64,000 bases of DNA from Zygnema cylindricum. Lineage: Eukaryota > Streptophyta > Zygnematophyceae > Zygnematales > Zygnemataceae. The position numbers and the translations under genes were made by a program. The notes under the pieces are model-generated. The model ran no database searches. It had not been told where the DNA came from and was given only the letters and a program-made list of their open reading frames with translations. This document shows, one piece after another, positions 43,500 to 55,012 of this stretch. The first letter of the stretch is position 1. The number at the start of each line of letters is the position of its first letter. The stretch lies in the NCBI GenBank assembly GCA_037447655.1, contig JBBHKE010002279.1, positions 62,001 to 126,000 on the forward strand. The letters run 5' to 3'.

Positions 43500-44790
43500 A
43501 TTATTATCCCTCTAATACCTTTGTAAAAACTCAGAATATTTATCTTCTAAAGTCTACTCATCTTCTGGCCTTCCTAGATAATGCACTTGCCAGAATATAG
43601 TGTTGTCGACCTTAAACCGTTGACCAACTCAATCTATTACCCATTTGTGGATCTCGGATCCTATAATTATTGAGGGATCAAATTCCAATTCTCCTTCAGT
43701 TGGTCGAGGATTTGTTCGTTTCAATTGACGGATGAATATCACTAGATGAATTTTTGTTGAAGGCGGAAAGTTCAATTTGGTAGCGTTTGACGATATCATC
43801 TCGATTACAATAAATGGTCCGATGTACTTAGGAGCAAATTTCTCCCAAGGATCCGATTGTCCCTCCATCTTGCACCTTTAATGAGTTGTTGAAAGCCAAA
43901 CGTTGTCACATGTGCTTACCACCCAATCACCCCGTTTGCGATTAGCATTTAATTTTTGCCTTCTTTGTCCCTCCACTCAATATCCCGGACTTTTTTCCAA
44001 ACTCTTTTAATGTATTCCCAAAAATCTGTTCCATAACCCCTATTCTCTTTAGTGACCCGTGTTATTAAATCTAATGCTTCCCTCAGTTGGTATCCGTATG
44101 CAACTTCAAACGGTGAGAATCTTGTACTGCCATGTTTACATGAATTGTATGCAAATTCCATTAATGGCACTTTAGATTCCCATGTGTTATAGAGTTTATT
44201 GCAAACAATCATAAGCATTTCCTCTAGTGTACGGTTCATCCTTTGTGTCTATCCATCTATCTGAGGATGATAAGAGGTACTCATTTTTAATTCAGTGCCT
44301 AATTTTTGCAGCAATTCTTTCCAAAATGCAGACGTAAATTTTGAATCTCTATCACTGACTATAGATAGAGGAACTCCATGATGTCTAACCACGATGTCAA
44401 AATATAATTTTGCGATATCTATAACTGAGTAGTTTTGAAAGGGATAAATATTGTCATTTTACTAAACGTATTGACTACGACCATGATACTGTCTCTAGAT
44501 GTAGTCGGCAATTTGACAATAAAATCCATCTAGACAAACTCCTATAGTCTTTCGCGGATATCCAAAGGTTTTAAGAGACCCTTGGGTTTTTGGTTACTAG
44601 GTTTACTCTGTTGGCAAGGGACGCAACTTTCCACGTGTTGCGACACCTCATTTGCCATCCCTGGCCAAAAGAATCTACACTGCAACCGACTCAGAGTTTT
44701 ATCTCAACCTAGATGTCCTAAATGCTCATGGGCTTCCTGTAAAAGCTATTTCGTTAAGTCTCCTAACTGAGGAATGAATAGCCTATTTCT
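43500..44790 (-). pseudogene. gypsy integrase and chromodomain-like relic
   Basis: The zinc-binding HHCC block is near 44610-44730 (AHEHLGHLG, then C-PC). The core follows with DFIVKLP-TSRD near 44470-44530. An open piece at 43949-44239 carries MEFAYN-C-H-ST--SPFEVAYG. After a gap, 43629-43868 has KYIGPF-VIE and a VSF-like RQLKR block. The end (43500-43650) has WQVHYLGRPEDE-TLE, a chromodomain-type motif with stops. Stops occur at about 44240, 44540 and 44700. Confidence 0.75.
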
Positions 44791-44816
44791 TGTTCACATA
44801 TACACTTAAGCATCCT

Positions 44817-46330
44817 CTATTTTAAAGTTTTTGACATACCTCTCATCAATAGGTCAAAATTCCCCTCGGAAAGATTCTTGCAAATCACATCAAAATAACG
44901 ATCTTTATCATAACCATTTCTAATAGCATCTAAAAATAATTCATCCTGAACCATCACATTTATTTCTAAACATCTACTTAAAGGATCTACCAACACATTT
45001 GTTTTTCCAAAAATATGTTTGATGTTAAATATGAAATATGCCAATTTTTGCATCCACCTAACTTGAACACCGGTCATAATTTGTGCATCACTTAATCTCT
45101 GCAGATAAAAAAGTGCTTTATTATCACAATGAACTGTGAATTCTTTATTACGCCATTTCACCTATGCATGAACAATTGCAAGCAATTCCTTTTCTTGTGC
45201 TAGATAATTTTTTTCAGCATCATTGAATTTCTTGGACTCAAAAGTAATAGGATGAAAGTGTTTACTGACTTTTTGACTTTTGACTTTACCTAAACCTAAA
45301 TCAGATGCATCTGTGGTGATTAAGACTTCAAACTCCCTAGCAGGATCAGGATACACCAGTTTAGGGGCAGAGTTAAACTTCCCTTTTAGATCTTCGAAAG
45401 CTCTTTTATGATCAACTCCCCACACAAACGTCTCTTTCTCCCGTAGTAAATCCGTCAAAGGTGCGTCAATCATACTAAAGTTTCTGATAAATTTCCTGTA
45501 ATAAGTGGCCAAACATAAAAACGATCTAACTTTTGTGATATTAGTAGGTTGCCTCCAATCTAAGTTGCCTCCAACCTTGAATTACAGTGATTTTGGATGC
45601 ATCAGTTTAAACACTTTCCCCACTAACTATATGTCACAAAAATAATTGTTCATTTTTAAGAAAATTGGATTTTGATAATTTTCCATACATTTTTCTTTTT
45701 CTTAACCTTTCCAATACTCTCCTTAAATAAATTACATGTTGTTCTTTAGATTCACTATATATTAGGATGTCATCTATAAATACTTAAACAAACCTATCAA
45801 TATAATCTGAAAATGTTTAGTTCATTAATCTTTGATAAGTGGGCGGTGCATTCGTCAAACCAAATGGCATCACTATCCATTCAAAATGACCGACTCTAGT
45901 TGTAAAAGCAGTTTTATCAACATCTTCAGTTCTAATTGGCACCTGCTTAAAGCCACTACGCATATCAATAAACGAAAATACTTCAGCACCTTTTAAACGG
46001 TCAATCTAATCAGAAATTAAAAGTAACGGATACTTATCCTTCACCGTAATTTTGTTAAGACTACGATAATCGGCACACATTCTCAACGTTCCGTCCTTCT
46101 TTTTGAAGAAGAGAATTGGTGCTCCGTACGGTGATTTGTTGGGTTGAATATGTCCTTTCTCAGAAAAGCTCTTTGATCTATTTCTTTAACTCTTTTTGCT
46201 CAAGAAACTGAACTTATAAATTCATGTGACATAAGGATTACATCTAGGTTCAAGGTTAATAACATGTTTCACATCTCGAGAAGGTGGCCTCTTTGAGGAT
46301 AAGTCACTTGGGAAAACATCTCGAAATTCA
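44817..46330 (-). pseudogene. gypsy reverse transcriptase and RNase H relic
   Basis: RT starts near 46300 (VFPSDL---RPPSRDVKH-I) and continues in broken frames to about 45515. RNase H is fairly well preserved: 45162-45512 has TYYRKFI and a TTDASD-GLG block with its Asp, and 44817-45161 has FTVHCDNKAL and KHIFGKTNVLVDPLSR. One stop (near 45162) separates these two. Confidence 0.8.
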
Positions 46331-46651
46331 AATATCAAATTTTTAACAGCAGCATCAGTTAAAAAAACGTTTTTTAGATTTTGAAGATTTGTAATGGTGT
46401 TTGATTCACGAATTATATTAATGTTAGTGTTTTTCCCCCCCTTACAAGAAAGCTTGATTTCTTTTATCCTTAAAATGCTTTTTAAATTGTTAAGCATAAA
46501 TCAAACCTTCCACTCCCAATTTGGTTATGTTATTTATATGATTCCTATGCAACTTTTTTGAAAGTAATGCTTCCAAAACTATCTAGTTGTTCTCACACTT
46601 CACTCTCAAGGTGTTATTTTCCTAATTAATTTGAGGGTTATGTTCTATTTA

Positions 46652-47065
46652 CTAAGGCTTTCCAAGTATTAAATCCTCACTACCCAAATTCATTATTTCA
46701 CACATCACTTTCATTTTATAACCCTGGATATCAACTTCTATTGTGTCCGTTTGTAAATCTAATGTCAACTTATTACCATTTGCCACCATAACATGCAAAG
46801 GTATTTTCCTTATGACTGTAGGAATTTTATTTTCCTCAACAAACTTATATGAAATAAAATTATGTGTAGCACCTAAATCTACCATAACTCTCAATGGTTT
46901 CCCTTCCACTAAAGACTTTAATCTGATGAAACTGTGTCTCGTGTCTTCATTACTTAACTGTCCAAACATAGGTCTGTTGTTAAGAGATTCATTAGAAGAA
47001 TTCTTCAAACTAAAGAGTGTAGTTAGCATCATAATAAATTTAGTTATCCTAGCTTTTCCGTTCAT
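46652..47065 (-). pseudogene. gypsy aspartic protease relic
   Basis: An open piece of 137 codons with the signature DLGATHNFIS (the usual Ser after Asp is Leu), then LH-MVANG--L and EDLILGKP, which leads to the start of RT in this family. Confidence 0.75.
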
Positions 47066-47339
47066 TAGGTGTCCCTCCAGAGCTAACTACTTAACCTCGG
47101 ATTTGGTCGACTCAACAAAGGAGTTTCAGCTAGTCTTTTCGGTGTCCCACCTCTTGGGCTTCCTACTCAACTAGGTATAATGCAATATCTTCTTAAAGAC
47201 GTTCATCGCCATCAACAATTTTAAGAGATCCCTTGTCTGTACACTCCTTAATGTAATGATCTGGACCTTTGTATTTGAAACAAATGACTTTCTTTTTCGG
47301 TTTTGTGCACTTTATGCTGAAATGTCCCTCTTTCGATAG

Positions 47340-48270
47340 TTTTAACAGTTAATTTTTTTCATTAATGCACACTCAAATGCCCAATGACTTCTTTTCTGAA
47401 AGATAGTGCATGTGGGAATGCTAAGATTGGAATTCTGAGCATTAATACTTGGTTTAGGACTCCTACTATATCCCCCTCTATTGTGAAATTTGTTTCCTGC
47501 ATTAACACTCTGTCCACCTCTCTGATTTCCCCTCAAGATATTCTGCCTATTCACCAAACCTGCATTGAAACCCTCTTCCACAATTTCCTGCTCACCCTAC
47601 TCTGATAATTCATTGAGATTACCCCTGAGTGATCCAGTTTCCCAATTATACCCAAACTGGTCCTCTAATTCCAATGACTTATCTTGTAATTCCGTCAAAT
47701 TAAGAAATTTTTGATGTTTCAGTTCTGATTTCAGTATAGGATTCAGATAGTTCAAGAAGTGCAACTTATCCATTTCATCAGTCAAACCTATGACATGAAT
47801 GCTAGATAAGTCAAATTCCACAATATAATCTTTCAGAGATCTCTTCTGCTTACAGTTCAACCACTTTTCTTCCATTCTGGATTTATAACTGAAAGACAAT
47901 AAACATGATTTAATTACGGCATTAAAGCTTCCCAAACAGCATTATCAGGAATCAAATTAGACCTCCTTTGAGTGTTTTACCAAAATCTGAGCATCACCTT
48001 TCAGACAGCTAACACGAAAAGAAGTGTAATCATCACGATCTTAATTTCCAGATTCTAAGTAATATTATATATGAAAAATCTAAGCATCTAACTTATCAAT
48101 CTATTTACCATCAAAGGATGGTGCCTCACTAATAGACAACTTCAGATCTTTTATCTTCTTAGGTCTATCGTGATCATCCTCCCTAAAATTGGCATTTCTC
48201 TTACTACTCTCACCCTTTTGGTTATTAACATCATTTCTGCTGTGAATTAATTTAATTAGCTCATCCAATT
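47340..48270 (-). pseudogene. gypsy gag and zinc-knuckle relic
   Basis: The start block (PSFDGK---LDA near 48100-48170) is full of stops. 47597-47935 is open and has a retrotransposon gag pattern (KSRMEEKWLNCKQKRSLKDYI, then GLTDEMDKLHFLNYLNP). The nucleocapsid region (47342-47581) has Arg/Gly/Asn-rich sequence, C-IFQKRSHWAFEC (a decayed CX2CX4HX4C knuckle). Confidence 0.65.
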
Positions 48271-48659
48271 TCTAATTTGAAACATTCCTTCCTTCCTAAA
48301 CATCCTTCAATTGGCTTTCAATTCAGAAATTGTTTTATCCACAATAGCAACATGATTAGTAAATCTTTTGACCAATTTCATAGTACACTTCTTCAAAACA
48401 TTTTAAGCATTTCCATTTAGTTTTTCCATGCAGAATTTACCATTATCACATAATGAAATCAAGCAATAAAAAAGGTAGAGTTTAATTATCCAAAAGAGTT
48501 TGCACGAAATTTGAAGTCGTCCCATTTCTCCGATCCAAGACTTCATTTCCTTTACAAATCCTTTGAAAGATATCAAAATATGAGAAAACAAATAAACATT
48601 AAAAGTAAGTTAGTGAAAATTGAATTTTCCCAAACATTGGAATAGAAAGGTAAAAAGTT

Positions 48660-48760
48660 TCCCCACAAATTTTGCAACAGCAAAATTGAAAGCTCTCAAA
48701 GGTCAAATTCAACCACAAATTTTGCAACAACAAAATTGAAAGCAATCAAAGGTAAAAATT
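48660..48760. repeat. tandem ~53-bp duplication in the gypsy leader
   Basis: CCACAAATTTTGCAACA-CAAAATTGAAAGC occurs twice (48662-48693 and 48714-48743) with flanking similarity. It is in the stretch between primer site and gag. Confidence 0.75.
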
Positions 48761-49200
48761 TAGGGTTTGAAAAGTTTTGAGTCAAATGTGGACTCCTTTG
48801 CTCTTTCAGAAATAATGTACACCACTTTCCTTCTCCTCCATAAGCAAATTTCCCATTTCCCAGCACATGAAGATCTTTTCAAAATCTTCACATCTTCACC
48901 TTTCATGGCTTTAAGCCCTCCCTCTGCACATGACTCATTACTAGGAGAAGGCAAGTTTGTTTCGCCTCTTGGTAATTCTAGTGAGATTGAGCGATGGCTA
49001 CACCGCCCACCCTGCTTGAGTGCTTATGACCTAAACACTCTCCACAACTAACCTGCGGCTGCTGGTTGTGTGGTCACTTAGTTTCCCTCCAATCCCCTAC
49101 CACTAACATTGTGGATCCACCGACACATGTCAAAGCACCCTCACCGATCACGGCAGTCGATTTTTGGGTGAGCAAGCTTCTCTTTGGCTTCTCACCACAA

Positions 49201-49211
49201 CTTTGATACCA
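49201..49211 (-). promoter_or_regulatory. gypsy primer binding site
   Basis: TGGTATCAAAG on the minus strand, two bases from the LTR end (TTACA-TA-TGGTATC). It resembles the common plant TGGTATCAGAGC site for the 3' end of initiator tRNA-Met, with one change in the first nine or ten bases. The contrast with the half-tRNA site at 23079 is clear. Confidence 0.75.
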
Positions 49212-49696
49212 TATGTAATAAGATTTCCTACCTCTCAACTACAACCAATTTCAACCACACTTTCCACACATTGGAAAATTACACAATCACATTGGAAAGC
49301 ACTCACATAAGGATAAACTTTAAATTAGAAGAAGCTTCTATCCACATAACATTAGCGTGGTCTCTTGCCTTCCTAGCTCAACCCTTCTATTAAAGTGTTT
49401 TCCACTACTCTCCACTCTTAAAAATTCTATCTCTTAACTTCTAAAACACTACTTAGTTAGTAAAAGATTTCAGTGCAAAAATGCCATTGCTCTAATTTGG
49501 TTTTAATCGCTCAGGACCAAAATCAGTCAGAATTTCCACAAACTTTTCCAAAGGAAAAGATGCCTACTCTTCTCTTCAACTTCCCTATTTATTTATCATC
49601 GCCTTGGACTAGCCAAGCCAGAGTCATCCCTCCATTGAACAGGTTTTTACCTCAGCCAATACCAATGCAAAAACGTGAAACGTGCGAAATCTCTTA

Positions 49697-50669
49697 GGGC
49701 GTGTTCCCATGTGTTGAAGTAAGGGCTTTTTTTTTCTCGTTTTCACAAAAAATGGGACCTCCAACGAGGAAATATTACACCGTATGAAAAATGGCAAAAA
49801 CATAAGTACATTATGCGTCATCTTGGAACTTGGAAGGTACGGCAATTTGGCGTTATTATCATCGCGACCCACTTCCAACTCATCTTCACACTTGTAATGT
49901 AATGAAATCCCGATCTAATCTTAACCAAAATAACACCCTATTGACGAATAAAAAGCAGGTATTGCACGCGTGAAACGTATTCGAAAATTTTTGAACAAGA
50001 GAGTGTACACGCTATTTTTTTACATGCTCATCACGCGCATATATGTACAAAAATGACAAGCATGGACGGAAAAAAATTCGTTGGGGTCTCAGACCTCCAC
50101 TTTCATTAATGGATCCTTTGCAAAAATTTACAACATCCTCGTCTCTCCCTATCTTTTTCATTGGACCACTCCTTTTTCTCTCATCTCTAAATGAAATGCA
50201 GGAATAATAGTATTTAATGAAAATATATATATTTTTTCCTTTTTTTATATATTTTTGGTCTTATATTGGTGCCATATCAAATGATAAATGGTAAGAAAAA
50301 GAAATCGGGAAGCCATGGTAGAAATTTACGTGTTGAAGACGTTATATGGTAGCATGACTTGGCAAGGTAGCATGACTTCTCAATATCATTAAATCTTAAA
50401 TATCTACAATGTCACAAAAAAATCAACGTCTACAACCGTCACCGTTTTTGTAGACGTCGCTAATTTTAGGAATTTTCGTAGTCGTCTACATTTCGTTTCG
50501 TACTCTCGTAGGCAGTCCCATATTTTGTAGACGTCTACAACTGTCACATATTTGAAGTTATGAACGCGCAAGTAATGATTGACATAGGAACACTTTGAAA
50601 AGTACACCGTAAAATCTGCGCTAAATCCAAAGTATCGTTTCAAAGTTTCGGTTACATGGGAACATGCCC
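49697..50669. mobile_element. PIF/Harbinger-like TIR element inside the gypsy LTR, 973 bp
   Basis: It starts GGGCGTGTTCCCATGTG and ends CATGGGAACATGCCC. The other LTR reads CTCTTACTAAC at this point; here CTCTTA comes before and TTGCTAAC after the element, so the target was TTA, duplicated as TTA/TTG with one later change. This confirms both ends and the 3-bp duplication. Confidence 0.9.
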
Positions 50670-50886
50670 TTGCTAACTACGTAGGATTTACTAACCAATC
50701 AAACGCTACTTTTCACTACGTAACATTTACGTGCAAAAGTGCACGCCAATCGAAATGCGAATGTGTACGAACGTGCAACTCAAATTTCACATGCGAAACT
50801 ACCAAAAGTGAAAGTGACGTTTCGTACTAAAAATTGTCCGAAACAAACAAACGTGGGTACCAAGCGAAATATTGATTCATTTGGTA

Positions 50887-51433
50887 CACCGTCAATCGCT
50901 ATAAGAGTAAAGGAATAAATAGCTTAAAAAAAATAGTGTTATTAACACTAATTAGGATTTTTTTTTTTGAAAAAAATATATATATACTAATTGATACTTA
51001 ACTGTAATTTGGGTTGTCTTGAATAATAAATACCCGCCCTATCGATGTCTACAGTAATATGTGTACCCGTAAAAAATCTGAAAATTGGTACTCGGTCGTG
51101 CTGTTTACACGGTCGACGGACGAACATATGAGAACGTGATATTTGTCGACGAGTTTGTGTCTCTTTCTTCCAGTGCACATTCACATGTGTGCGCAATAAT
51201 GTTAAGTGTCTTTTTATGCCTTTGTAATTCAGAAAGTACCATTTCGTACAGAGATACCCTGTCCGTCCGCCACACTATTTCCAACGCACTGTACTTCCAT
51301 TATTAACGCTAACTGAAAAAAAAACCCTAATTAGAATAATGGAAAAAATAGAATTATGGATTTTATTTCAGGTTTTTTTTTTCAAAAAAGGGCACCGAAT
51401 TAGCGTTATATACTCTAACAACGATTGGCAGTG
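50887..51433. mobile_element. TIR element with TA target inside the gypsy LTR, 547 bp
   Basis: Ends CACCGTCAATCG and, inverted, CACTGCCAATCG. The other LTR reads TTTGGTACTTTTTAAAC where this copy has TTTGGTA, the element, then TACTTTT, so TA was duplicated. It is the same family as 9112-9604. Confidence 0.88.
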
Positions 51434-51708
51434 TACTTTTTAAACTTGCGCCTGAAATTCCGCGGCTAGTTTGACCCTTAAACCGTTACAATGAACACCC
51501 ACTCGTTATTTTGACCTCACGCTGTCGCCTAAAAACACCAATCGCCTAAAAACACCAATCGCCTAAAAACACCAATCGCTATATCTTTTAAAATGCAACT
51601 CTAAATAGCACGATTCTTTCGCGGACGTCTACCGAATTCATAACTCTATAATCGTATCGCTGAAATATCCATTTACGAACAAGTTCGATCTACTATTACT
51701 GTAGGCGT

Positions 51709-51860
51709 CCTTGAATCGATTATTCGTGGGGGGGGAGGCGTCTTTGAATCGTTTATTGGTGGGGAGGCGTCGTTGAATCATTTATAGGTGGGGGGGGAGG
51801 CGTCTTTGAATGGTTTATTGGTGGGGGAGGCGTCTTTGAATTGTTTATTGGGGAGTTGAT
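51709..51860 (-). pseudogene. decayed copy of the proline linker of the Cys/Pro-rich gene
   Basis: Five units of GAGGCGTC-TTGAATCG-TTATTGGTGGGGG type. On minus they encode PPPINDSKTP-like repeats, as in residues 57-98 of the protein at 55013-55686. No cysteine module is attached. The next 150 bases (51858-52010) match 56518-56780 beside that gene. Confidence 0.7.
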
Positions 51861-52010
51861 AGCGGAAAGGTTTTAGTGTGTTGTTTGGTCCTTTAGCGTA
51901 CGGATGGCTGCGCAGATATGTAGCAGAAAGTAGGATTTGGTAAGATTAGGGCGGCACTATTGTTTTGTCGGCTAGTGTCTGTGTATGGTACGGCCGTAGG
52001 ATATAATCGT
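51858..52010. repeat. duplicate of the region next to the Cys/Pro-rich gene
   Basis: From TTGATAGCGGAAAGGTTTTAG to GTACGGCCGTAGG; the same blocks occur at 56518-56765, where extra sequence (about 56555-56665) is present. A further partial copy starts at 58978. Confidence 0.75.
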
Positions 52011-52852
52011 GATGTATGAGGTGTCCGACACCGAGCATTGGAGCTCCTCTAAGTTTTGGAGGAGCTCCATTTCCACGAGGATTAGGTTTGGGTAGAGTGC
52101 CCAGAGTGTCAAAGGAGTTGAGTACGATGGAGAAACCATCATCATGGATGGAGAGAAAGGGAAAGAGAATGCCATACCCGTGGCAATAGGAGCAGCTTGT
52201 TGAAAATAAGGAAAAATAAAAATCCTATCCTACTTGTATTTCTTAGGATAAAGACAGAATTGAAGTCATAGAGAAGCAGAGAAGCCATGGCAATCCATGG
52301 CACCCTGAGCTAACGGAGAGAGATATAGAAAGGAACATACTAAAAATATTTCCCCAGCCTAAATTTGACCCTAGGTTACACGGAGTACACAAGTAGAGTT
52401 CCGCTTTATTTGCTAAGTTATAGAAGAGTCGATGTGGTTATACAATTTCTTGCATATATGGACTAGTCAAAAAGCTATAAATCATTAAACGACTTTGATA
52501 ATTTGGTGAACATATAATCGACGAAGTACGACAGCCTCAAATAACATTCTACGTGCCGTCTAGATTGAACGGAAGACATTTCAAGAAAACTGAGGAGTGG
52601 ACGGCTTGCGTAAGCGCAGACAGCGCGTAACGGCTTTTTTGGCGGCTTGTATAACACTGCGGTCTCCATCGGCACATAGAGTTTGCAGCTTACAACTTGC
52701 CTCTAGGATAAAATATGCCTTTATAAGTTTGATCAACAATATGTGACACTGAATACAATACAATTCCCATATTGTAGGCGTGATAATATGTGTTCAAATG
52801 TTCGACGATTGAACATGCGAGAAGAAGTTCTTACAATTTTCACTTGTCTTTA
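52011..52852. other. stretch without a recognisable gene
   Basis: Several short minus ORFs (51972-52175, 52475-52763) without motifs. 52050-52075 has a 15-base palindrome-like GAGCTCCTC-AAG-TTTTGGAGGAGCTC pair. Confidence 0.35.
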
Positions 52853-53275
52853 TGATTGGGAATCAAATTTGAGTATGCTTTTCCGTGGCGACACAATTAA
52901 TTTCTTCTGTTGACGCCATTACCCAACACTTATTTTGTAATCCAATACAAAGTAATAAGCAATTCTAGTACGGAATGACACATTACATACCTTACACATA
53001 ACTTTTAAAATATAACTCCAAATAGCGTGATTCTTTCGCGGACGTCTACCAATTTTAGTACTCTATAATTATAACACCTAAATACCCATTTATAAACAAG
53101 TTCGATCCGCTATTACTGTTACAATAATTGGGAATCAAATTTGAGTATGTTTTTCCGTGGCGACACACTTAATTTCTTGTGTTGACGCCATTACCCAACA
53201 CTTTTTATGTAATCCTATACAAAGTAATAAGCAATTTTAGTACGGAATGACACATTACGTACATTACCCTAGTTA
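52853..53275. repeat. direct repeat pair around a gypsy LTR end fragment
   Basis: TTGGGAATCAAATTTGAGTATG to GGAATGACACATTAC occurs at 52855-52987 and again at 53137-53262. Between them, 52999-53132 is the terminal part of the gypsy LTR, ending in CTATTACTGTTACA. A third, weaker copy of the repeat is at 54102-54185. Possibly two ends of an older element around an insertion. Confidence 0.75.
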
Positions 53276-53869
53276 AAAACAATTGAAATTAGAGTAATTT
53301 AAGCTAAATAAATTGTAAGTATATTCACATAAAAAAAATAAAGCGAAGTTTTATTTCATTGTAAAACTATTTTTGGTTGAATGTTTTTCGAATTTCTATT
53401 TTGTATTTTATTACGTAGTCAAAGTCAGTCAATGCATTTTCTAAACAATACATTTGCTCCATGTGCATATTCATACATTTGTTCTATGTGACCTTTAAAA
53501 TATTAGCGTTCAGAAATTACATCAATGTTTACCTCCGCTGGTACAAATACTATGTTCACACTTTGCTTTCAAATATTCGTTGTAGATTTTCAAAATCCTA
53601 ACAGTAACCTACGTGGTACTAACCATAATGAGCCACAGAAATAGAAATTGGTTTTACTGACCCGACAACCATTAAGTAAACATAAGACATTCACTAAATG
53701 TATCATTATGTTTACTGAGACCGTCTAATGGAACCCATGCCTCAACGCTTAAGCAATTTATTTGTGTACAACCATTTATTGTGTAGACTATGACTTTAGT
53801 ACTTTGTTTTTTGTGTTTCGTGATGTTGCTCAATAAGCGCCCATTTGCGCGTCCAATGTACTCTAGGTA
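53276..53869. other. AT-rich stretch without a recognisable gene
   Basis: One 66-codon minus ORF (53672-53872) without motifs. Nothing else seen. Confidence 0.35.
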
Positions 53870-54012
53870 CACGGTGAATAGATATTAGCGTTAAGAAATA
53901 ATTAGTGCAAAAAAACAATTCGTGTTAGTAACTCTAATTGGGCTGATGGCATTTTGCCAAGAAAAGTTAACTTATGCATAACTCTAATTTTGGGTACATT
54001 TTTCCCGTAGTG
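53870..54012. mobile_element. small TIR-like element between TA dinucleotides
   Basis: It starts CACGGTGAATAGATATTAGCG and ends TTTTTCCCGTAGTG, flanked by TA (53868-53869, 54013-54014). The left end resembles the TA-target family; the right end, inverted, reads CACTACGGGAAAAA. The ends match only in CAC, so this may be a composite; 54390-54401 offers another possible right end. Confidence 0.35.
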
Positions 54013-54185
54013 TAGCCGGTATAGCATGTGTTGACATAATCGATGTTTGAACATGTGAGAACTAGTTCGCGTGAATTGCGATTGTCTTTATTTTGAGAAT
54101 CAAATTTGAGTGCGCTTTTCCGTGGCAACACACTCACTTTCGCGTGTTGACGCCTTTATTTGGCACTCTTTCAGTATAATTGTCG

Positions 54186-55012
54186 AAAATACCCTACAAT
54201 TTTCCTACGGACTTACACATTTATTAAAAATTGTACAAATTGAGGTTTATTATTTGAGGTTAAGAAGGCTAATTAAACAATATATAAATTAACGTGAAAA
54301 AAAGTAGTTATTAATTAGATTATAGGTTGAAGGTTCACAATTTGGGGGCGCCGCATTAGCGGTATTAACGCTAATAGCGCAGTGAAGTATAATTGGGAGT
54401 GTATAGCTTTGTTTAAGTATCTGAGAAAGAGCTAAAATTATTGTTTTATAAATAAGAACCTTTCCTTCGAGTATATAAGTGCCGGTGGAGTGCTCTTTTG
54501 TGCAGTTATCCATAGCTTCCATTGTTTTTATTTGTACATTATCTTTTCGTCTATCCCATCAAGACATATGATTTTCAATTTACATTACGACAACTTATAT
54601 TTTAAAGAACCACCATAAGCATGTAACTAAATAAAACATACCAAGTTTGAAGTTACGCACTAGATATGCATAACGACATCTTATGATTGTGATACAAAAG
54701 ACAATTGATGAACATCTTCAAAAAACTCGAAACAATTAAAAATCATTTTAATATTATAAACCCTTTCAAATATTTTTATCAACCGTTAATTTCATCTCGG
54801 TACATAATTCATATTTATCACAAATATTCGCAAATAACATGAAATTTGCCTCCAAGTATCCTCCACATTCAACAACTAAAAATTTCTATCTCCACCTCTA
54901 AAATTAAACAGAATAAGTAGGAATACAAACCATAGTCTATGTGATATAAAAAAAATCTTATCTCTTTAGAGCACAAAATATCCAAAATATAACCCTGCAA
55001 AGGATAAGAAGG
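54186..55012. other. AT-rich stretch without a recognisable gene
   Basis: 54339-54401 has GGGGGCGCCGCATTAGCGG and AGCG-type blocks as seen also near 60960. Nothing else seen up to the stop codon of the next gene. Confidence 0.35.

Larger units (their letters stand above)
42435..51708 (-). mobile_element. Ty3/gypsy element with chromodomain-like end, decayed, with nested insertions
   Basis: On the minus strand the order is LTR (51708-49214, interrupted), primer site (49211-49201), gag, zinc-knuckle region, protease, RT, RNase H, integrase, chromodomain-like block, LTR (43432-42435). This is the gypsy order and the last block suggests a chromovirus. Two TIR elements lie in the first LTR. Frames are broken many times. 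The right end stops at CTACTATTACTGTA, short of the expected CTGTTACA, so no target duplication is readable. Confidence 0.9.
49214..51708 (-). repeat. 5' LTR of the gypsy element, interrupted twice
   Basis: The LTR pieces are 49214-49696, 50670-50886 and 51434-51708. The insertions are 49697-50669 and 50887-51433. Near 51530-51575 the block AAAAACACCAATCGCCT is tandemly repeated three times, unlike the single copy in the other LTR. Confidence 0.85.
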
